The position numbers and the translations under genes were made by a program. A stretch of DNA of 64,000 nucleotides from Oscheius sp. JU75. Its lineage: Eukaryota; Nematoda; Chromadorea; Rhabditida; Rhabditidae. The stretch is taken from the NCBI GenBank assembly GCA_037178855.1, contig JASJZC010000006.1, positions 7,316,001 through 7,380,000 of the forward strand, given 5' to 3'. Shown here piece by piece: positions 23,930 to 36,435 of the stretch; the stretch's first letter is position 1, and each line of letters starts with the position of its first letter. The notes below the pieces were generated by a model that saw only the letters and a list, made by a program, of their open reading frames with translations, made no database searches and was not told where the DNA came from.

Positions 23930-25070
23930 CACAGGCGTGCCCCCGCGAAATAATCTTTGCTGCTCCGTTGTCAGCCTCCACAAAAACTTACTGGATATTC
24001 CTTTGGCAGACAGTGATAGTAGAAAGCCGCTCCTACCGTTGAAGAGTTTGTTGTTACATTCATTCAGTTCAAACTCTGAAAGTTCGAACCCGCGTTTTCT
24101 TCCAGCTATCAGCAGCTGTATAAATTTACGACTCTGCTACTACACCCTACACCTGATTAAGATTGAGCAGATATTCATATTGGTATCGTCACAAAACCTA
24201 TCAGCAGAACTTAATTTATTCTATCTGATTCAATGCACCCATTATCATATTTTCAAGGTCCTTCAAATAAAAAGTGTTTATAGTTGAAGCGTGAGATCAT
24301 CGACTTCCGGTGCGTTCGTATCGTCACAAAGCTTATCAGCAAATTGATATAACTCTTTCAGAAACTGTGGAGTAAGTTCTGACTCATTACGAACGCTTAG
24401 TGATCCATTCTAGGCGTTGCCACTAAGTCTGCAAAAAGGAAGGATATGATTGCTATTGTGGTCTTTACGAAATGGGCTTGACCGAATCTGGTAGGAGGTA
24501 TTCTTCCTACATCGATACAAAGTCTTATTCGTAAACATAGAATTCCAAACCAAAGAGAGCTATCTGCACCGTCTCCGCGTCTCACAATTCGTTTGACATG
24601 AGTCACCGACGTGTTCTAATTCACAGACTAGTGTTCCCAATCTAATACTTTATCAATTGTCAGCAGTAGGTTTTAACGACTCACGTTTTTAAACTTTTGT
24701 ACCCCGTTATCGATTTCCGGGGACTGTGAATGCTTATCAGTTTTCCACAAATTTGGCAGCAGTCCTTCCTTCTTCCTCGCCGTCCAAAGACTAATACACT
24801 CTGGCTAGGCGTTGCCCCTCGACATTCCGGAACTTTTTGAGATATCGTGAACCAAACAAGACTTTTCCCAAAAAAAGTGCCTGTTACGAATAAAACAGTT
24901 CCAAAATATTTATTTCCCGATCAACAGACCCGTACTTCTTCTCTTTTGATTCACCGGCGCTTGTTCAGACTTCTGTCATCCTGGTGTCACTGCCTGATCG
25001 TCTTCGAATTCGATCGAGGATCTTGCACCGGTACTGTGGAAGGACTGTTACTGTGATGAATGGGTTCAAT
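23930..25070. other. Intergenic stretch with short internal repeats
   Basis: No supportable gene. 'gtatcgtcacaaa.c.tatcagca' occurs twice (about 24182 and 24317), and 'ctaggcgttgcc' occurs twice (about 24412 and 24805), suggesting decayed repeats. A B-box-like gttcgaaccc at about 24083 has no partner A-box. Confidence 0.35.
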
Positions 25071-25078
25071 ATCTAAAC

Positions 25079-26529
25079 TCATTGTGACTCCTGAGAGAAA
25101 AATAATATGCCTACTGCGTTCAAAGAAACGAGATAGACCATGAACCATAGTCCGTAGTAGGAGGCGCATGCCTTTTTAGTTCCCTGAAACTCTTTCTTCA
25201 TTTAGTCTCAAAGTATTTTCGAAAAGAAACCCCGTCGAAAAAAAGACTATTCACCGGCAATAACGGCTCGCTGAGGAACTTCTGATGAAGTTGATACAGT
25301 CTGAAGGGAAGAAGAGTGGCTGCTGTAAAGACGGTGGTCATGAAAATGAAGTAGAAGACACGGAGTTTAGAGTGTTTTCCCCTCTGATGCTGTTGTGGAG
25401 ATGAGGATCGATCATTGGTGTGGTACAGGGCTTGTTCTGAAGCGGATACTATGCTTGAAGAGACGTGTCATACCTTCGGCTAGCTTCTTGTTCTGTGACT
25501 TGACGATTTTCAGAATATAGAAAGCGACAGCCAGGGAAGTCAAAGTAGGGATGATACATACGGAAAGGGAGAACAGAAGATACATGTGTTTTTTATCCGG
25601 TAGAAGACTCAGAGTTGAACATTGGGCATCGGAACATCTAAAACCATTTCTCGTCCCGTAAACTATGGATCAGCGGCTAGACATGCTAGACAGACTAGAC
25701 AAGATGAACCGCTTGACTGGGTATTGTACTTTTAAATGATGTGACAATGTTTGTGACCAAAATCAAACAAAAAAATATATAAAAAAAGAGTAGGTCGACA
25801 GGTAAAATCCTCACGTGAAGCATCCAGTAATCCAGGCGACCGAAACAAAGATGACGCAGGCGCCCCACGTAAAAACGATGATCGTGATGCCACGTCGCCT
25901 TGTCACGTACGAATTGTATCTAGATATCGTTTTTTTCGTCTCGATCACAAAAGGTTGATTCACCTGAGCGGATAGCGGAAGAAGAGAAGTTTCTCCAAAT
26001 TGAGCAGAATCAAAGAGACGCTTGAACCGGATAACGCCACCCATGTGACAAAGTGAACCGTGATGTTCACGATTCGAGGGATCGTTACCATATCCAGACG
26101 GATGATGAACTCCAATGGGTAGCAGAAGACTAAAGCATCGTTTGTACAAGCTTTTTTTTTCAGAAACTGACTCGTCAGAAGAAGATCTCCGCATGTCATG
26201 CTGATCAGGAAAACATGTAGACATTTCTCACAACTTCCTCGTCTGAAAATGCCATTATTCGACATAGAGATTTCACCCACCTAATATGTCTCAGCGCTAT
26301 TCGTATCACGTAGATCGAAAGACATGTCGAGATTAGACAGAGTAGGAAGAGCACGTGGTCCAAGGTCGACTGAAAGGTTTCCAATCCAGGAAATGTGAAT
26401 ATCTGAAGTTGAACACGATCACCCAAAGTTCTGCCAACTTACACTCTGTTCAATGCACGGAGGCTCCATGTCGGTCATGTTGATTTCTCTATCAGGAAGA
26501 GATTCTATCAGTGCTGTTTCATTCAACAT
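25079..26529 (-). CDS. Orphan seven-transmembrane receptor, 347 aa
   Basis: Eight exons (26529-26443, 26402-26281, 26242-25964, 25919-25815, 25637-25474, 25436-25255, 25183-25079 and their joins) sum to 1,044 nt in frame. Hydrophobic spans are, in order: 'VLFLLCLISTCLSIYVI', 'CLHVFLISMTCGDLLLT', 'FVTWVALSGSSVSLILLN', 'ITIIVFTWGACVIFVSVAWI', 'YLLFSLSVCIIPTLTSLAVA', 'VFYFIFMTTVFTAATLLPF' and 'YGLWFMVYLVSLNAVGILFF'. After TM3, where class A receptors have DRY, it reads 'NLEKLLFFRYPL', and TM7 lacks NPxxY. Asn sites in the N-terminus (MLNETAL, INMTD) may be glycosylated. A divergent class A-type or nematode chemosensory receptor. The frame stays open upstream to 26700, so the start is not certain; an AG acceptor sits next to the chosen ATG. 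Confidence 0.8.
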
Positions 26530-29500
26530 TCTCTGGAAAGCAGACGTGAGAAAGAGGAAAATGATGATATTAGGGAGAGTGAGGTAGAATGAAGTGATTA
26601 GATGAGGCGGAAATGTGCTGATGGATAGAGGATTACTGAAGTTTTTCAGAAAAAATGTGTGTACACTCTTTGTACAAAGCAAAGTAAATAGCAAAAGCAA
26701 AATTTCTATAAAAGTTCTTTAAGCGCTTGCCGAGTTTCTACTTTCTCCTTTGCTAAGGCAAATTAGGAAGGAATGTTGTTAATCCGATTTTCTATTCCAA
26801 CTTCTAAACTCAAAGAAGCAGAACGTCCTAAAATATCCTAAAATAAACTTCGAAACCTGACTACAAGCTGACGAGAATAACATCCAAATTTAGCCCGAAT
26901 TAGCAAAAACTACAAACCGAAGAATCGGTGCGCACAGAGTTGGTTGCGGGTCAACAGAAAGTACACAGACTATTTCTGTAACGACTATTGCCTAGAGGCT
27001 GATGGAAAACAACAAAAATGAATTCTTCGCTTTTAATACTATGCTAATCGGAGGCGAAGGAGGATGAGGTGGGGGTATTTTAAGTGAGAGTGGATCTCAT
27101 AAGCAATTCCCTTAGGTTGAGGGCTCATTAGTAGTCTGGTCAGAACGTCAGTGAGAAGAGTCTTCACGCAAGACTTGACAAAGTCAATGAGACGTACAGG
27201 TCTCAGAACCTCATGACTGGACTCGTGAGAGAAGATTGAGCCTATTTTTGTGCAAAAAGAGAGGGAGAAATCCTTGGAGGACCCCGATCCTAGAACTCAT
27301 CAGTGCCGTTGTCCTGGCAATCCTGCTCCGCCCAGGCAGGATTCCGTGACGAGGAAACTTTAGACGTTTCTGATACGGAAACTATACAAAAATAGCAGCA
27401 GACCTATTTCCTCAGAGGACAGGCAGCTGGATTATTCTGCGAAATGAGGAATAAACAAACTTCACTGGATGATTAGGAACTAACAGGGTTAATTTCTTAG
27501 GAAAAACCTTTTGAGAATACTTTTTCTTTTTTTTGTAGTGTATAGGGTTCTCACTAAATGCTCACTGACAGGCCCTCAAGAGATCTGCCCCACTAAACAG
27601 TCAACACAAAACTTATTATCGCAACCAAACCTAACACTGGGAGAGAGTGTTCCGTGAAAATCCCCTTTTTTTCTCTATTAGATATTTAGATATTCTCACA
27701 AACAAGGTCTAATTTGGATAAGAGGCCGATTATGTTTTTTGGACTAAAAAACGGCTGACTGGAGAAGAGATGAGCTCTGACGGAGACCAATCCTCGGAAG
27801 GAGGGCACACCAGAAGATGACCGAGTTCTAGCGGAGGAGGAGGCGGGAGAATGCACGATGCGCACCGAGGACTATTCTCGGCTTGCGTGAGAGCATGACG
27901 GAAGGTCACAGAATACGGGAAGAGTGAAGCCTTGCAGATGATGAGAAGAAGACTGTAAAGGTGTAGAGGCTTCCGAGTGAAAACATGAGGGAAAAATGCA
28001 GAGAGGAGAGAACACGCGACGGAAATTAAGGAGATGGTCATTAACCCTTTGTGAGAACTGACCCAATGACGAGAGTTCTGTCACCTATTTTAGGACCCTC
28101 GTCTGCTGACTCTAATTTCCTAAGCATATGAGGGCAAAGGAAATTCGCATCAGAGCATCGAACAGTCGTAAAAGCTGTCTGACCTGATGGATTAGAGTGT
28201 AAGGATTCTGGTGAACGGGATGAACCGATATGGGAACAGGAAAAGAAGGAGAAACATGTGAGATGGAAGTGATGCCAGAAGGCATTCTGGATGTTTTGAC
28301 ACAGAACTCTGGCACTTTAATGTGGTCGAAAAAGCTTGCGTGGTTCCTCCAGTCAGGCATAACTGATGAGGAAGGCCACCTTTCTCCTGCAGAGTTTGCT
28401 CTGCATCTGGACAGAAATTTTCAAAAACATTTAAATGCGAAGAACATATAAAGAAAATATGACAAAGGCCAAAACGCAAGTGACAATGACGTACGTGATC
28501 CGAATTTTAATATCACAGATACGAGATGACTAAGACATGTACTGTGGGCGGAGAGCCGCTAAAAATGGTACAACATACGTGTGACATATAAGTTCTTAAA
28601 CCCAAAGGTTTTTAAAAACCTCGGTGATTTGACAAATAAGAGTACGCCCGTACTCATGGTTAATCCTCGACAAATGACAAGAATTCTAAGGTTGTCTCAA
28701 TTTGCTTCTTTGAATCCCCCAGAGGGTGAGAGGAAAAAGGCGATGCAGCACAGATGAATCCAAAGCAATCGATGGACTCATAGTTTTGTCTTCATCCATA
28801 GAGACGAGTTGAATCGCGCCGTCTCATTATGATTGCGTTCGACTTCTTTGTGCACGAGGAAGGAGGGAAATAGTATTTTGGAATGATGTCACCCAGTGTT
28901 TGACTTTCTTCCTCCTTTGAAATTACAAGAGGGAGACCACAATTTGAAGGACACTATAAATAAGGGTTCCCCGTTTGATTAGGTGTGGAGCTCAGAAGGA
29001 TTATCCTCGGTCATGAGCAATGGAGGAAATTGCCTCCCTGGGAGACAGAAAGAGGAATGGTTCGCGAAAATATTGTATTGTTGTGACAATACCCTCTCTC
29101 TCGGGAAGAGACGTGACTCATTTCGGTTGAGGAAGGAGGAACTGAAGAACAGAGAGACTCTTTGACATTCCAACGAGTCGCACATAGGGTATTCGAGCGG
29201 GATTGTCACACATGAATCGGGTAGTGAGTTCGCGAGGGTCTTGCACTCTCAATGTTAGGAACAGCTCATATGCTTGGCTACTTCTCTTTGATTTTTGAAA
29301 GATATTATTCAGATATCTCTAGTTTTAACTTGTCCAAGCGTAAGGCTTTCCAAAGAAAACGACAGGCAAGAGGAGGAACGTGAGGCAGAAAATGTATGTT
29401 TAGGGAGAGCTACTGTGACACGAAACGTTCGAAAAAGTCTTCGCCAAACATTGATATCATAATTGCTGCCTTGGGCTGCCGAAATTTCCTCGCGATGTTT

Positions 29501-30281
29501 GAAGAATACACACACGAACTGGTAGCCCTAGTGGTTGGAACGGAATGGTCCAGAAGGAGCAGACTACCTTCAAAGAGCATGGATAATGAGTTGATTTGTG
29601 CAAGTGGACTCGAAAACCAGTGGGTGGCTAATCTTCAGACGAAAAAGAGGATTACGAGAATATTGCAGAGGTGAAGAGAGAGAAATACGCTCTTCTTTTT
29701 CTGAGGAATCTGTGTAATCTACTCAGCGGGGGATCTAACTCTTCCTCTTCGAGGAAATTGTATCTTCTCCCACCCCCTGCGTCTCTGCAAATAAAACCGT
29801 GTCTAATGAAGTCGCTGATTAAAAGTCTTCTATTTCCGGTCGCCTCTGGAAGTTCTGTCTGCAGAAGCAGAAGTTCAGAGGGTGAGACAAACAGGGATGA
29901 CTGAACGCTTGAAGGTGAAAAAGAAATGTGACATTCCTCGTAAGAGACCTTGTTTGTGCACACATTCATCAGTGTCAGAAAAAATTCTTTGATTGAACTT
30001 CGAGAATGTATGAAGGCTTTGGACTGACCTCCTCCTAAGCCTCTAAAATTTTGAAAAAAGTAGGAGACCCAAAAAAGTAGGGGATTCTAAAAGGTAAAGA
30101 TGTACCTTATAGCTTTTTTGGTTAAGTGATCTAGGGGCAGTTGCTGCACTCCTTTCCTTGACCTAATTTTATTTATTTTTTTTTGCTTTCGTCTTTACAT
30201 TTTCTTCGGCAACAGTGAACAAAATTTGCTATGAACATATTCAGTTGCCACTGAGAATCTAGTTCAAAATTCCCAAACGTC

Positions 30282-30296
30282 TGTGTGTGTGTGTGT
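30282..30296. repeat. (TG)n microsatellite
   Basis: Seven and a half perfect TG units in non-coding DNA. Confidence 0.9.
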
Positions 30297-30382
30297 ATCT
30301 GCCTGTCTGAAGCCCTAATCGCCAATTTGTCACACATACTTTGTGACAGCAATTACTCTTGGCAAGTCAAGCCAAATCGAGT

Positions 30383-30458
30383 CAGTCTGGGAGAACGTTG
30401 ATCATGTCACGGTAGCTCGACAGTCTGGGAGAACGTTGATCATGTCACGGTAGCTCGA
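30383..30458. repeat. Perfect 38-bp tandem duplication
   Basis: The unit cagtctgggagaacgttgat plus catgtcacggtagctcga occurs twice with no mismatch (30383-30420, 30421-30458). Identity of the copies points to a recent slippage or replication event. Confidence 0.95.
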
Positions 30459-30670
30459 CTGGAACAGTAATTACCTAACAAGTCTGACTGACTGGCACTT
30501 ACGAAGAGTTGAGAAGGTTAACCTGTTCAGGATTCAAGTTGAGTAGGATCAGAGTAAGAATGGCAAGTCGGAAGAGATAATAAAGGTGGTCAGATGACCG
30601 GAATAGGTGAGGGGAGCTTGTGTCCACTTTGACTAAAACAGGATAAGTGACAAGGCGTCGAGAGGAAGTG

Positions 30671-30735
30671 GCGGTATGGTTAGCGTAGTGGCAAAGCTGA
30701 CTACCATATAAGACAGGGGAACTACTATTGCAAAC
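30671..30735 (+). pseudogene. tRNA-like fragment
   Basis: GGTTAGCGTAGTGGCAAAGC resembles a tRNA D-arm with A-box. A degenerate T-arm-like 'GGGGAACTACTATTGC' follows at the expected distance. The same A-box core (AGCGTAGTGG) recurs in the minus-strand fragment at 57085-57146. Stems do not pair fully, so it is a decayed tRNA-derived copy. Confidence 0.4.
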
Positions 30736-33357
30736 AAACCAACTTTTTCGTGTATTTCTGCATTTATGTTCCTTGCAAAGTCTGCAAGTAGCAGTGGCGG
30801 AGGCTCGATGAGACATTGTAAGAATTGAGACTATGAAAATAATAAAGTCTGGTTTGAATAGACGTCCCACTGTCCTTCTGATCAAAAAGATGTTTCGAGA
30901 TTCAATTAGATCACGTTTATGAACGTCCACAAAGTCCAAAGTTGGAGAAATCTCTGGTCTTCTCGCATGTCTACGGTTCTACTTGAATATTCGACCTTAT
31001 CCTAACACAGTATCACGTTGCCAAAAGGTTGTTTGATGGTTGCAATTTGATGTGGATCGAGTTAGTAAAAGTGTGATTAGAGGGAGACGGATTGTTGACC
31101 ACTCATCCGCCCGTTTCGGAACCCCTCCTCCTCTTCCACAGGTGGCACAAACAAACAAATCTCTCCTCACTACTCGAAGAAGGACCAATCTTCTGCAAAG
31201 AGTCTTCAGAAAAGAGAACTTGAATAATTGATCTGCAGCAGAGGATTACGTTCCCATGAGCACGGGATCCCGACCCCGCATATTCTGGAATCCGAGGCTG
31301 ACGCATTCGCGACTCTCAGTACAAAAACGGGTGAGAGTTGAAAAATGAGAGCGCTAACTACATAATGGATCGCTCCCACCGGAGAGGGTGAAAAACACAG
31401 TCAATGAAGAGAGAGTGGAAGAGGGAGGAAGATGCTCGGAGGCAATAAAGACGTGGTGGAAATGCGGCGACCACATTTTGAGGAGACAAATGACTGACGT
31501 TTTGCAGCGAAATAGATGAGTATGCGTGAAATAAACCCTCTCGGTTTCTTCGTGAAAAAATAGTGCGGTGGCTCCCAAAGGAACAATTTACCGTAACGGG
31601 GACCATAGTCAAGTGATTCCCTGAAATTGCCAGTGCTTGGAAAGTTCATTACAGGTCTCTTTTTAGATTCCTTTCAGAATTTTCAGTCTACAGTTCTATC
31701 AAAAGATTCAACACTTTCTCATGAAGTAGAGAGTTCTGTTCTCACGATCACAGCTTTCTGTATCAGAAATATCGTTCCCAGGAGGTCGTGAGAACACATA
31801 GGAACTAAAGAAAACGCTCAATTCGAAAAAAAAAAACTCGATAGATCAGGCCCTTGGAGGAGATACATCATGCATCAGATTGCGCACTTGGAATTTCCGG
31901 TCCTTGCACGCAACACACCTCATTTCATACTTCCAGTAAACAAGTTAAGAAGAAAGAGAGATCGAGATACAGGGATTGTGCGTGTCCCATGCTCATAAAA
32001 TCTTGTTCGCCAGCTGGTATTTGACGGAGAAAGGGGTATGAACTCGTCGTTCCCACAGTGGCTTTTTCAAAAGGGGGCTGGCTCCCAGATGCCGTCTTCC
32101 ATTCATCTCTTTGTGGAATTTTCTCCTCCCAAGTTATGAGAGGGGTGATCTTCGAGAGAGCGCGAGATTTCCAAGAAGAATCTCGGTTTGATGGCGTGGC
32201 TGCCAATTAGTGGGAGGGAGACCTTCCAAATTAGGTCCCCCATTCGGATTCAACAATTGAAATAATGAAATAAATTGAATAGAGTCGGGGAGCATTTTGA
32301 TTTGCATCTTTTTGTATTATTTGAAAGATGAAAGTCCATTCTCCGATTCAAAACATACCGTATGCTACTGGGAGTCTTGTGAGTCACGACCTACTGATCT
32401 TCTTATTTTCGTCTTTTTACCCAGTCGAATCCCACGATTTGCCATTTTTATGCATGACTGTTCCCATGAACTGGAGAGTTCAAGTCCCGCACATGTAAGA
32501 CGATCCCCCAAAAGAGACAACTGTACCTATTTCACACGAGAACCCTGAAACATTCACCTCGGAAACTGGAAGACGGCGGAAAGATGGACAGGAATAAGAC
32601 GGAAATAGATAATGAGGCGACTAAAAATAGTATGTTGACGACAGATGATTGTGGCAAAAAGTGGTTTTACAGCCTACTCGCCTCGGCCGAGCGGCCAGAT
32701 TTTAGACGGCGATCATCATGAGACGGGAGGGCTTTCTGGCAATCGACAAAAACGACAAAATCTGCCTGATGACTGAAAAATGACGAGGGAAAGAGTCGAG
32801 AGAAAGGATGAGTCCAGCTATGAAATGAGATTAGGGTGCAGGCTGCTGGAAACACACCTCAAAAGACAAGAGACTAACTCGATCCGAATAGGTCAAAGAG
32901 GAAAACAAGTGATTCTATCCAGGAGATCCTTTGATCTTGGGATGATTTTGAATTTTTGGCTTCGAATGGTTTGATTTCGACTGTCTGAACATTTACTAAC
33001 AGAATAGATTCTCATCGCTCCAACAAGTGTCATGGAAGTCAACAGATTGGCTTGCTCTTGAAAATAGACCAGAATAAGAAGTTTGGTTGCCGCCAGTTCG
33101 ATGTTTCAAATCCCGAAGGTTCCTGGAACGAGAAAACCTGCATCGCCGTTTTGGCGCCCACGTTTTGGGATTTAAGGCCGGTCGTCATTTTCTTTCTCGA
33201 GTTTATGTTTTTCTTCCGTTTTCTATGCTATTGTTTTATGTAAAAGCTAGCACAAGCATTTCTCATGTGTGCAAAATCGAATAGAATCCTTCACGCATTG
33301 TTCTCTTCTATCTCATGGTTTCACACGGCTTCTTTATCAGCCAATTTCAGTAAAGAA

Positions 33358-33851
33358 ATGTCTGGCTGGGACGCTTACATCACTTCGTTGACTGGCGGAT
33401 CCAATGCCATCCGTCGCGCCGCCATCGTTGGACTGAATGATGGTTCTGTATGGGCTAGAACGGACGGCGAAAATGCTTTCAGGGTACGTTCAATCGTTTC
33501 TTTACCAAAAAGTTTCTTTACCATTTAAGGCCACTGAAGCCGAGTTAAAGAAGTTCGTGGGCTTCTTCAGAGATGAGACTAGCATGAAAGCCGTGCCCGC
33601 TTCCGGAGCTGACCTGGAAAACGTCCACTACATTGTTCCCCGCACGGAAGAGTCTCTGATGTTCGGCAAGAAGGACAAGAGCGGCTTCTTCGCAGCAAAG
33701 ACCAAAACTGGTTAGTTTTCTTCTAAATCTGTCTACTAAATATGTTTGAGCCGTTCTCATTGCTGTCTATGAGGGTGAAAACATGGTCGCCTCCGATGTC
33801 CGTAGCGCTATCGAGAAGCTCGCCGACTATATGCAGTCCCTGAACTATTAG
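33358..33851 (+). CDS. Profilin
   Basis: Exons 33358-33483, 33530-33710 and 33751-33851 give 135 aa, the usual profilin length. Profilin binds G-actin and poly-proline and feeds ADP-to-ATP-exchanged actin to formins. The N-terminal 'MSGWDAYI' carries the conserved Trp of the poly-Pro site. 'AAIVGLNDGSVWART', 'YIVPRTEESLMFGKKDKSGF' and 'AVLIAVYEGENM' match nematode profilins nearly residue for residue, and the C-terminal helix ends 'YMQSLNY'. A TTTCAG acceptor lies seven bases before the ATG, as expected for trans-splicing. C. elegans has three profilin genes; I cannot say which this matches. A TTTTGGCGCC motif about 200 bp upstream resembles an E2F-type site, but that is weak. Confidence 0.95.
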
Positions 33852-34023
33852 CTCCTCCCGGCCACCTAAGCCTGATCAGCATTGATGTTTCCATTCTGAT
33901 AAAGATTACGATTATACACTACGTAAATTTTCATACGTCGCATAAATTTGTATTTTAGAACTTGTTTTACTCATTATTAGCCTAAGCAAGAGGGAACTTT
34001 GCTGTTCTGCTAAAAGAATAGAA

Positions 34024-34254
34024 ATGCTGCAAAGAACAAAGGCTACGTTGGCTGAGCGAGGGTGTAATATCCAAAATGCTGCCATTTTCCTTGAGGCTAT
34101 TGCGACTAGTGGTCGAGTCACTTATGAAAATGAGTTCCGGGTCAGTGTTCTCCAGAGGCTGTCCAGAACGATTCAATTGGCGTATTTATCCAAATTTGGA
34201 GCAAACATGATCGAGGAGCACTACTTTTTATTACCCAAAGTTGGCAATTTATAA
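34024..34254 (+). CDS. Doubtful small ORF, 76 aa
   Basis: ATG-initiated ORF 170 bp after profilin with balanced, helical composition ('GCNIQNAAIFLEAIATSGR'). The overlapping minus frame (33982-34176) is equally protein-like, no splice sites or motif decide between them, and no acceptor precedes the ATG. Listed only as a possibility. Confidence 0.25.
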   Translation: MLQRTKATLAERGCNIQNAAIFLEAIATSGRVTYENEFRVSVLQRLSRTIQLAYLSKFGANMIEEHYFLLPKVGNL

Positions 34255-34417
34255 GACGAACAAATGGCAAAAACGTAGAAATTGCGGATGAGGGGAAGAT
34301 TCCTTGAAGGAAATACGCTGGAGAGATCTGTGGATGAATTCTACAAACGGGGAGGATGAGGATTTTTACTTGTCGACTAGTTTCAACGCCTGAAGATAGG
34401 GAGTACCCGTAAAGAAG

Positions 34418-36157
34418 CTATTGGAGCATGTCGTCGTGCATCATACCCATATTGTCCGCCACGACATCAGCTAGATCTGGGACCATTATTTCGGGATCTT
34501 GGGCCTGGAAATCGGGTGTGACACTTGGCTCGAAAACACAAAATCACCTCGATTTCACCATTCTCCATCATGATATGTACTCGCTTGTGGTAGCTTTCGT
34601 GCTGTTCCATGGATTTCCGATCCGCAAACGACTTCAAACATGTCTTGAATCGAAGAAATGAATCGTGAGATTGAAGAAGAACAAACCTCGCACCATAACG
34701 GCCTTTCGTTCCTTGCTAGCGGATGTTCAACCTCAATATGTTCCATGCATTCGTGTCTTGAGGAGAACATCGATTTGCAGAGTGGACAGTCGAATCGCTC
34801 GAAGCAAATAGCCTTCCCCAACTCGATGACGTCATTCAGAGTGAGCTGTGTCTCTTTGAAAGCGTCCAGCATCTTCCTCATCTAAATTACAGGCGTTACA
34901 ATAAAAAGAAAGTGAAACGAACTCTGTCCTGTTCCGGCATCTGTGGCAAAATCTCTCCTCGTCGAATCTTTTCCGTCCAATTGCGAGCATCGTTGCCCAG
35001 GCCCATTTTTCTCTTGCGATGGCGACTCGGAGGCGTGAAAAAGGGCTCGCCAGTTCCGCGGACCACAATTGCATCTTCAGGAACTTCTTGAGGCGGTCGG
35101 CGATTGCTGGCGAAGGGTCTCCAGGCCTCTTCGAGTTCTTCTTTTGTGCTTACGTGCGTTTTTAGATGCTTTTTCAAGTTTCCCTTTAATCTGCAATGAA
35201 TCATCAGGTAAACTAGTCAGGAAAACCACTACCTGCAAGTTTTTCCGCAGTATGGACAGGCGTGAGGAGTGAAACCAGTATGGACAGAACGATGTTCGAA
35301 GAGATTCGATTTGAAGCGGAATGACTTGCTGCAGATGTCACATTGGAAGGGCTTCTGATCTGTATGAATCACCGAGTGCTGTTGCAGGCCTGAAAGAGTA
35401 AATGTATTGTTTTTGGGTTGAAGAGTCGATATGTCTCCAGCCAGGGATGGGCTGGCTTACATTAAATGCAAATGAGTAGTCGCACAACTCGATGAAAGTG
35501 ATACGCTCGAAAAAAAAAAAGGCAATTCAGCCAAAGGTTGAAAATGACTTGTTTATGAACAATTTTGAGTATTTCAGATAGAAGATATCCGTCAAACCGG
35601 GAAAAAAATTGGTTGCTTTGGAGTACCAGAAGTTACCATGAAAGCTTTTCCTCTGTTGCCAAGGGAGCTTTGTGAATGAACTTTCGAAAAAAGCTAGTCA
35701 TATTTTCTCTTACGTTCCAGGTACTGGTCGCAAACTTTTCGCTTATCAATGCCCGCTCAGTGCATTTGTTCCGAACAAATTAACGTCACTGTAGGCAGAA
35801 AACGAACCTTTGAATGAGACGAATATCTTGTTGCAGACATTGCCTAAAACTTCATCATGAGAAACGAAGAAAGACAGCGCTTACACTGATGAACAGCTCT
35901 CGGGGTGCCCATTCCCTCAGTGAGCTCGTCTTCTTCGTGAAACTGACCGGGATACATCTGAGCAAACCAATATAACTGAGGGGAAGAAGTAAATCGAACT
36001 TGATGATTGGAAGCCGAGCTCCCGTTCAACAAGCGGAAATGAAATGAAGTATGGACAAACTCACATATTCTTCCGGCTCAATGCCGTCTTCCATCATCGC
36101 CATTCCGTCGCCATGCTGCGGATGGTGTTGATACATGGCCTCATGCCCATGATTCAT
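34418..36157 (-). CDS. Multi-finger C2H2 zinc-finger protein
   Basis: Exons from 36157 to 34418 on the minus strand. The product begins 'MNHGHEAMYQHHPQHGDGMA', then an acidic linker. A first cluster of three fingers follows: 'CNVCNKIFVSFKGLQQHSVI', 'CDICSKSFRFKSNLFEHRSV' and 'CPYCGKTCRLKGNLKKHLKT'. After it comes a basic linker 'WRPFASNRRPP...RHRKRK', then two fingers near the C-terminus, 'CPLCKSMFSSRHECMEHIEV' and 'CEVCLKSFADRKSMEQHESY'. Likely a nuclear DNA-binding regulator. The strongly patterned linker looks conserved, but I cannot name the orthologue with confidence. The frame is open upstream of the ATG to an acceptor at about 36202, so an additional 5' exon is possible. Confidence 0.88.
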
Positions 36158-36435
36158 GGTTTTTTTTATAACTGCGGCGTCGTAGATCTCGGCAGTTTTA
36201 CCTGAAAGCCGTGAATTACCTCCGACAAGAATCCAGAATACGGTATCGAGAGAAAAGCTGAAGGATCTAGCAGAAACACATGAACAAGCTGTTCCATTTA
36301 ATTGTTTTAAACGAAAAAAGAATAAATAAGGATATTTTCATCAAAGTTCTACAATTCTGATCGCTTGTTATCGATTACGAGTAAACAATCAAAGCGGCGG
36401 CGTCTTTCCAAATCGCTCAACGTTTTGGTAACATG

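Larger units (their letters stand above)
26710..33340. other. 6.6-kb stretch with no recognised gene
   Basis: Scattered ORFs of 60-146 codons show no domain, no consistent splice frame and no codon bias. The plus strand from about 27 to 30 kb is purine-rich, which depletes stops on the minus strand. A plus-strand TATAAATA at about 28955-28962 is not followed by a good ORF. Local repeats and a tRNA-like piece are listed separately. A minus ORF at 31925-32206 is protein-like in composition but has no ATG and no partner exon. The stretch could be regulatory DNA or contain non-coding transcripts. Confidence 0.45.

Noticed and set aside
24083-24092. gttcgaaccc B-box as sign of a tRNA gene
   Set aside because: No A-box or stems at tRNA spacing upstream.
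30499-30939. 146-codon minus ORF
   Set aside because: It overlaps a tRNA-like fragment and low-complexity DNA; the frame is probably open by chance.
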